This document shows positions 1 through 6,700 of a stretch of 20,000 nt of DNA, one piece after another. Each line of letters begins with the position of its first letter. The stretch's first letter is position 1. Location of the stretch: NCBI RefSeq assembly GCF_964340395.1, contig NC_135554.1, positions 22,230,592 through 22,250,591 on the forward strand, read 5' to 3'. The notes beneath the pieces were generated by a model that saw nothing but the letters and a program-made list of their open reading frames with translations, made no database searches and had not been told where the DNA came from. A program made the translations under genes and the position numbers. The stretch is from Glandiceps talaboti (taxonomy: Eukaryota > Hemichordata > Enteropneusta > Spengelidae).

Positions 1-781
1 ACGCAACCACTGACAAGTTTGGTCTTTTTTTTAGCGTGATGTATATTTTGATGAAACCGAATCGAAATTGAGTACAATCATTGTCTTTCGTTTCCGTGTT
101 TTCAACTAAACCCAGTACCAGCATTGTTATCAAACGAATGTCAACTTGAAATGTATCATATTTGCTCGTTTCCGAAAATATTCTCGGTGATAAGAACAGT
201 TAGACTGTGGGAACGATGATAACACTGCAATGCGGTGTTTTTTAAACCCTGACATTTCTTGTATAAACTCCCACGCCAAACTATTTTTCTGTGAAGTAGC
301 TTATCAAATGCAGTAAACTATATCCATATGTCACCTGTCATGAATCCATAACACGTCTCACCTGGGCCGGCTTCTCCGGCCCACCGTTCTCCTATCGAAC
401 GTTTTTGAAAACAGAACAGTGATACATACGTGACACACGGCGTTGCCCGGCGACGCGGATGAAAAACAATAGAATCTATTTGTTTATGTTCTACAAAGCA
501 AGGTGTGAAGGAATGGACTGTGTTTTATGTGTTCCCAAGTACCATACCGGTAATATTTACACCTGCAAAACATCACAGAAGTTATAATGCGCTGTACAGG
601 TATTTGAACCGTGTGTATGCCTGCAGTAAAATATTCAAACAAAAATCGATTTTCTGTCATACTACATTGTCAGTTGCAAGCAAGCACGGCAAGCGTTGAG
701 GTTTCAGTGACTGTCGAGTACTTTTGACGAATTTACAAAGTTGAAACAATATTTTATTGAACAATATTTTACTTTCACACT
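1..781. other. Non-coding upstream flank
   Basis: No coding region can be supported here. The only open frames are short and show no recognisable family or splice-site structure. The stretch is AT-rich except for a more CpG-rich island at about 360-465. That island contains a small GC hairpin (363-383) and an imperfect palindrome resembling an RFX X-box (442-454). It lies about 1.7 kb from the first recognised coding exon, so a promoter role is only possible. Confidence 0.5.
363..383. repeat. Short GC-rich perfect hairpin
   Basis: The arms TGGGCCGG (363-370) and CCGGCCCA (376-383) are perfectly complementary around a 5-base loop. It is the most GC-rich short inverted repeat in the upstream flank. 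No run of T follows it, and this is a eukaryotic sequence, so it is not a bacterial-type terminator. It may be a regulatory palindrome or chance. Confidence 0.5.
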
Positions 782-787
782 GAGAGA

Positions 788-827
<40 letters not shown>

Positions 828-845
828 CGGACGGACGGACGGACG

Positions 846-893
<48 letters not shown>

Positions 894-896
894 GTC

Positions 897-953
<57 letters not shown>

Positions 954-985
954 GTCAGACAGACAGACTGACTGACTGACTGACT
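782..985. repeat. Compound microsatellite: (GA)n then register-locked (GACN)n
   Basis: The array starts as (GA)n at 782-827 with one GATA interruption. From 826 it runs in an unbroken 4-bp register: GACG x6, GACA x11, one GTCA, GACA x14, one GTCA, GACA x2, GACT x5, ending at 985. Blocks differ only by the fourth base, and occasionally the second. Frames through it on both strands give long low-complexity reading frames, which I treat as artefacts. Confidence 0.97.
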
Positions 986-2040
986 AGCTAGTCCTGGCTT
1001 GTACATGTTCATAGAGCTTAGAAATCATCATGATAGCATATTTTGACTCATTTTTAATATGTATGGCATATAAGGATATTATTAGGAGGATGGGTGTATG
1101 CGTATGTAACGAGCGTATGTGAGTATATGCATTGCAAATCTGCACACCTTTCATTAACTGTCCATCAACCCAGTCATCCATAAACAAACCAATATAGAAA
1201 GCAATTCATGAATTGTTTATAAACCAACTAAGGCCTGAATTAGCCTAAAATCATCCACCGTACCAACCCTATCTGACGATTATGATCTGACGAGCGAAGA
1301 GGTACTTATACCCTCTGACGACTCTCTCAATCTCTCGCTTAAACGTGTCATTCGATCACCTTCGGTTGGTTTGTACATGCTAACTCCGTTTACATGTTTC
1401 CAATAACTTTCCAAAAGTAGTATAACAGTTTGGCCACTATGGCTTGAACTTTTGACATACATTAAATTGTGTAGTTTGGCGTTGATGTACATAATGGATA
1501 CTTTTTGAGTTTTAAAACGTGAGTCTTCGACATGTATATTTGATCCGATGTTGGGCAGTCCTCTGAAGTTGTACATCTGGTGAATAATGGGACAATGCCA
1601 CAGACTGAAATAAGATATAAGGTGAAAATAATTACACCGTTCAGTGACTTTTATTACACACTTGTTTGTCAAATGTCTTGATATTATACTGCTTCTCTCC
1701 CGTACGTTCTGTAGGCCTTTGGGTACACAACGTTCAGAAATACGTTATTTCTTAAAGTCCTCGGTTGTGATTGTATACAATGTCTGTTTACGTTTAACCC
1801 CACTGTAAATAGATCTCAATTAATCACTGCGTAACACCGGTAGCGTTCTGACCGTTGGCTTTGACCCGTAAATTAGTATGTGTTGATGTCTGTGTTAAAT
1901 CTGTGATAATCTAGACCCATCGTGAAAACGAATCTGCGAGAACACATGGCAATTTGATTCGAACATTTCTGAAATGGTATTTGATACGCGACACAGGCTG
2001 ATCGCGTGGTGTAAAAATAACCTCGATCAACCTTGCGCGA
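986..2040. other. Non-coding interval before the gene
   Basis: Mostly AT-rich unique sequence. A 130-codon open frame on the minus strand (1280-1672) has no recognisable motifs and no supporting splice or promoter context, so I do not call it. From about 1980 the sequence becomes richer in CpG, towards the predicted 5' end of the INK4-SOCS gene. Confidence 0.5.
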
Positions 2041-2205
2041 GTGATATTACAATCTACACCAACAGCAGCCGGCGTGCAACTTTTAATAACTGCTCCGAGA
2101 GACAAACTAGGCTACATTTTGCAGGACGGCTTTTGCTTTAAATCCGCTATGTTTCTCGATAAGATGGTTTTCCGTTGCATTGACAATGTGGTTGTATTTG
2201 CAGTG
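1980..2205 (+). promoter_or_regulatory. Possible promoter-proximal / 5' UTR region of the INK4-SOCS gene
   Basis: This stretch directly precedes the chosen start codon and contains several CpG-bearing words (ACGCGACAC, TTGCGCGAG, CAGCCGGCGTG) in an otherwise AT-rich neighbourhood. TTTGCAG at 2197-2203 looks like a splice acceptor two bases before the start codon, so a separate 5' UTR exon upstream is possible. The frame is also open upstream of 2206 and has in-frame ATGs (including 2164). No TATA box or initiator is clear enough to place a transcription start. Confidence 0.3.
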
Positions 2206-2343
2206 ATGGCCCACCCCGTCCATCAAGTCAACTTGACCCTGACGGAGGAGGCATCCCGTGGTAACGAAGAAAGAGTGCGTGACCTGCTTGAACATGGTGC
2301 AGACGTGCATCAGAAGAATAAGTATGGTAGAACAGCAATACAG
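2206..2343 (+). CDS. Coding exon 1 (residues 1-46): N-terminus and first ankyrin repeat
   Basis: The exon encodes MAHPVHQ, then a first ankyrin repeat (EEASRGNEERVRDLLEHGAD, residues 14-33) and ends in YGRTAIQ. The layout matches vertebrate INK4 exon 1, which also ends in Gly-Arg-x-x-x-Gln. The donor is CAG|GTTAG at 2343/2344, after a complete codon (phase 0). TTTGCAG precedes the start codon, so the exon may begin at 2204. Upstream in-frame ATGs would add residues with no INK4 counterpart, so the short start is preferred. Confidence 0.88.
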
Positions 2344-3661
2344 GTTAGACATTTTCACTTGTTTTAAATATAGAATAAGTAACCACGTGTATTTAAACAT
2401 CATTCAACACATTTTGTCTGATTTTATTTGTCGTGTTCCTAAATTGGTATTAATGCAAGGCGCGTGGTACATGTATATCCATCATGCCGGCCATAATGTC
2501 CCTAAATTGACAGCAGACGTTCTAAATCATCCCGATATGCTTGTTGCAAACTTTATACTCATAGTATTTTTGAGTGATTATTCTACATCTAATTTTACCC
2601 CCTATTTTTAAAATCAATGATTCCACATTTCAGGCACATATGCCTGCTAAATACATGAATAATCAAACATTTTGGTATGAATTGAACGATGCGTCGGTTT
2701 CACTGTGTTGACCAGACACCATACATATCATCGATTCAACTATGAGACATACATGATCACGACAGGCTATTTTGACACAGTGTCACGCGATCGCCGTTGA
2801 CACTTCCCCCGCTTCTCTCCACCTCACAACAAACGTGATAATAATTAACCAAATACAGATTTGTTGTTCGAAGTATATATGTCTCCTTATATTATATAAG
2901 ACTAACAGGTTCAAATTATAAAATATACTGAATACTGTATACATTTGCAGTCAATATTGTGCCATACTGTTGTTGCATATTCCACGCTATGGCTATAAGC
3001 ATGACATACTGACTCTCTAAAGCCGGCGCTATCTTTTTGACTCCAAAGTAGCGTCAACTATGATTGTAAAGTTCCAGATGGAAACCTGTCATTTACAAAG
3101 TACGTGCGAGAATAGTAAATATGACCGGCGTCACGTGATACATGGAGGCACGCGACGCCGGTCATATTCACTATTACCGTATTTCGACACACAAATTCGA
3201 GCATAACAATTTCATATACTGGAATGCCCTAGCGAACTATTTACACGCTTCATATAATATTTGCATTTAATTGCCACAATTCGTTGTTTTCCTTTATAAT
3301 TTATCAAATTCATTTGTCATCTTTAAACAAATATACATCGTATAGGTCAGTGAAGACGACACTACCGACGTCAAACTAGGTTTCATCGCCTAATCAGATA
3401 TTATTATTACATCAAAATTTTCCTTTAAACACATCAAACGTCTATGTGCCATAAACTGGCCACCGATTTTGACCTTTCAAGCTGATTTGAATATTTAAAA
3501 TGTCGAATGGTCGGGAAAAAATGAATGTAAAAAAGATGACGTCATCTGTCACGCTAAAGACCAGACCACCAAATAATTATTTCATGGTCTGAAACAAGAC
3601 ATAGTGTGTGACGTATGTTTTGGGTAGTCAGCCCATCGCAGTTTTACTGTATGAAATATGT

Positions 3662-3734
<73 letters not shown>

Positions 3735-6700
3735 TTAAACCAAGCAAAGAAATATTATATGTACATGTATACAAAATTAATACAAATAGTTCTGCTCTTA
3801 CATTACTGGTGGATATACCAGATATTACCCCCATCCATTTGGGCCCCATTTATCTCCCCATTACAACATAGTAATATAGTCCTCACTATATATATCTACG
3901 TATCTCACTTTCTCTATCTATAGGCGTGAGCCATCGATGCTTCTCATCAGTCACTGATTTATGGCGATTTTCATCGTTCTCAAGTGTCAGTTAGCAGATT
4001 TAATAGCATACTTCGATAAAATCACTATCATTTGATAGACGTTTTTCTGTCAAATACTGAAACTTTTGCTGGTATTTTATCAAACGAAATTCAATGAATC
4101 ACTGATGTTTTTGTTGGCTATGTGTGGAGGATTTTCTAATGATCCCGCTTCAGTGTTTATTTGGAGGCCTTCGCATCAGCTCACAGACCAATATGTCGGT
4201 GACGTCATTTCATTGATATTACTTTGGTCATAATATTGTGTTTCTTTCTTATTAGGTCATGAACTTTAGCAGTGCAAATATTGCTCGAATGTTGCTGGAC
4301 AAGGGTGCTTTAGTCAATCAATCCGATGACGTCGGTAGAGCGCCGATCCACGACGCCGCCGAGGCAGGCTATGTGGACACACTAAAAGTTTTATCTGATT
4401 ACGGGGCTGATCTTACCGCTCAGGACAGATGGGGCAATACTCCGGCCCATATAGCAGCTAAACGAGGAAACTCTAGTGTAAGTTGTGGCCTATTAGACCT
4501 TACGGCTTTGTTGGTAATCTCTCTAGGAAAACTTCGAAGTTAAAGCTCGATCGAATTTAACATTTCAAAAACTTTGTAAAAAATAATAAATATTGTTATG
4601 AGAAAAACAGATGGTGGATTATTTCAACATATTGATAAATTAATCAAAGTGATTATTCGTTGGATAAATTTTTTGAGATTTAATTTTTGATTTTTGCAAA
4701 TTTATTAAAAGATCCGCCACCATGGTAAGATGATATGAAAATCAGTCACACGAATTAAGTTCTTGATAGTGCTATTGGGTTGAGCGTCAAAGATTATCTC
4801 GTTGGACAGTTTTCTAAATCACTAGACGAATGTATATTTTGTGTCATTTTCTCGTGGCTTTAATACTTGAATCTTTCCCAGTTGTTTAAATGCTTGAATA
4901 TATCGGAGTCCCCTTGTTCCCTGCTTTGACTTTCTCTAATACTGTCTGGAACACTTAGAAATACATTTAATTCCCCACTGTGAGTTATCAATCGTTTGCC
5001 TTGGTATTATTATTAAAACTGTCTGTTTCTGTTATTTACATTACACTTTCTGTCTGTCTACAGGCGTTGAATTATTTAGTCAAGGGAAGTAATTTACTTA
5101 CTCGTAATTCTGAAAACCACAGTGTTGTGGATGTGGCGTTGGCGGCAAAGAACAAGTTAGTTGTGGATTGCGTGACAAAACAATTAGGTGAGTATTTTGC
5201 GCCATCTGTACTTGTATCTGTATAGGTGTGTGTGTGTATGTATATGTATGTATGTATGCATGTATGCATGCATGCATGCATGCATGTATGTATGTATGCA
5301 TGTATGTATGTATGTATGTATGTATGTATGTATGTATGTATGTATGTATGTATGTATGTATGTATGTATGTATGCATGCATGCATGCATGCATGCATGCA
5401 TGTATGCATGCATGCATGTATGTATGTATGTATGTATGTATGTATGTATGTATGTATGTATGTATGTATGTATGTATGTATGTATGTATGTATGCATGCA
5501 TGTATGTATGTATGTATGTATGTATGTATGTACATGTATGTATGTATGTATGTATGTATGTATGTATGTATGTATGTATGTATGTATGTATGTATGTATG
5601 TATGTATGTATGTATGTACATGTATGTATGTATGTATGTATGTGCATGTATGCATGTATGTATGTATGTATGTATGTATGTATGTATGTATGTATGTATG
5701 TATGTATGTATGTATGTATGTATGTATGCATGTATGCATGCATGTATGTATGTATGTATGTATGGTATCGGATGGAGGGGGGGGGGAGGATATGGTATAC
5801 TGATTCTAGGAACACATTTTCCATGGTCGATTTGCCATCTATTATCATTGAAATTGTTCTTTATGTGTATCAACATATGCCTGCTAGCACTTTTTGGGGT
5901 ACGGTACGAATATTTTATTGACCACAACGTCATATCATGTCCTCATGTGAATGAAGGGTCAGTGCTTCGATATTGTACATCACGACACCTCGAATGACTA
6001 AATTAGTTAAACCCCCTAGGGGTAGTTAAATTGACATTTTAGTTTACATCAACAAGACAGGAGTCAAAGGTCAGAATACTGGCATAGCAGATGTGATTTT
6101 CACCTTCTGTTGGTTGAGAGAGTGTTGAGTATTGTTTCCATATTTCACTCGCACGCGTGCCAGTACTAAAGCTGTTGGCGTTGTCAATAATATTAGTTTA
6201 ATCTTGGTGTCCACAACAAACTGGTCGAGACAGACGCCAAACAAATCTCCACCTGCCATCACTTAACACTAACCAGGGTCAGCTGTGTCGAGAGACTAGA
6301 GTACAAGTGAAAAACCAGCATTCGGTGTTTATCCTTCAAAGAGCCTCGGGGTATTCGGCACTGACAAAGATGATTGCATTCGTATACCGTGTTACATGTC
6401 TTTCATACGAAGAACAATAAAAGTTGCCTATAATTCCGATATCCCCCCCGCACCCTCCCCCATTCCCTCTCTTTTCAAAATGCACGTTCAAAACACTCAA
6501 GTCACAACATTATTGAAACATTTCTAAAAAAAAATCAAAGATACTAAAATATTGCGAGTCTTGTCTTAATTGTCCTTGGAGGAGTGGAGGGGAGGGGGGG
6601 GTCGTCATGACATACGTCACATGGGAAAATTATTCATGACCCCGCGGCATTGTTGTTTTGGGATTTTAACAGACAATTTATGACCTCAGTTGTAAGGTCA

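Larger units (their letters stand above)
2344..4255 (+). other. Intron 1 of the INK4-SOCS gene (1912 bp, phase 0)
   Basis: It begins GTTAGA and ends in a pyrimidine-rich tract with ATTAG at 4251-4255. Its position, between the Gln of GRTAIQ and Val-Met, is the same as the conserved intron of vertebrate CDKN2 genes. It carries a near-perfect 65-bp hairpin (3111-3175), a 68-bp AC dinucleotide array (3663-3730) and two TGACGTCA palindromes (3537-3544 and 4200-4207). No exon-like coding sequence is visible otherwise. Confidence 0.85.

Noticed and set aside
1280-1672. 130-codon open frame on the minus strand
   Set aside because: Longest frame outside repeats, but no recognisable domain, no splice-site support and non-biased composition. 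Could be a chance ORF.
2041-2205. N-terminal extension of the INK4-SOCS protein from upstream in-frame ATGs
   Set aside because: The frame is open, but the added residues match nothing in INK4 proteins. TTTGCAG just before 2204 suggests a splice acceptor, and 2206 gives the usual N-terminal length.
5072-5997. Long reading frames of about 190-270 codons on both strands with Cys-Met-Tyr-Val or Tyr-Ile-His-Thr repeats
   Set aside because: They come entirely from the TATG/CATG array, occur in several frames at once and lie mainly in intron 3. They have no codon or domain evidence.
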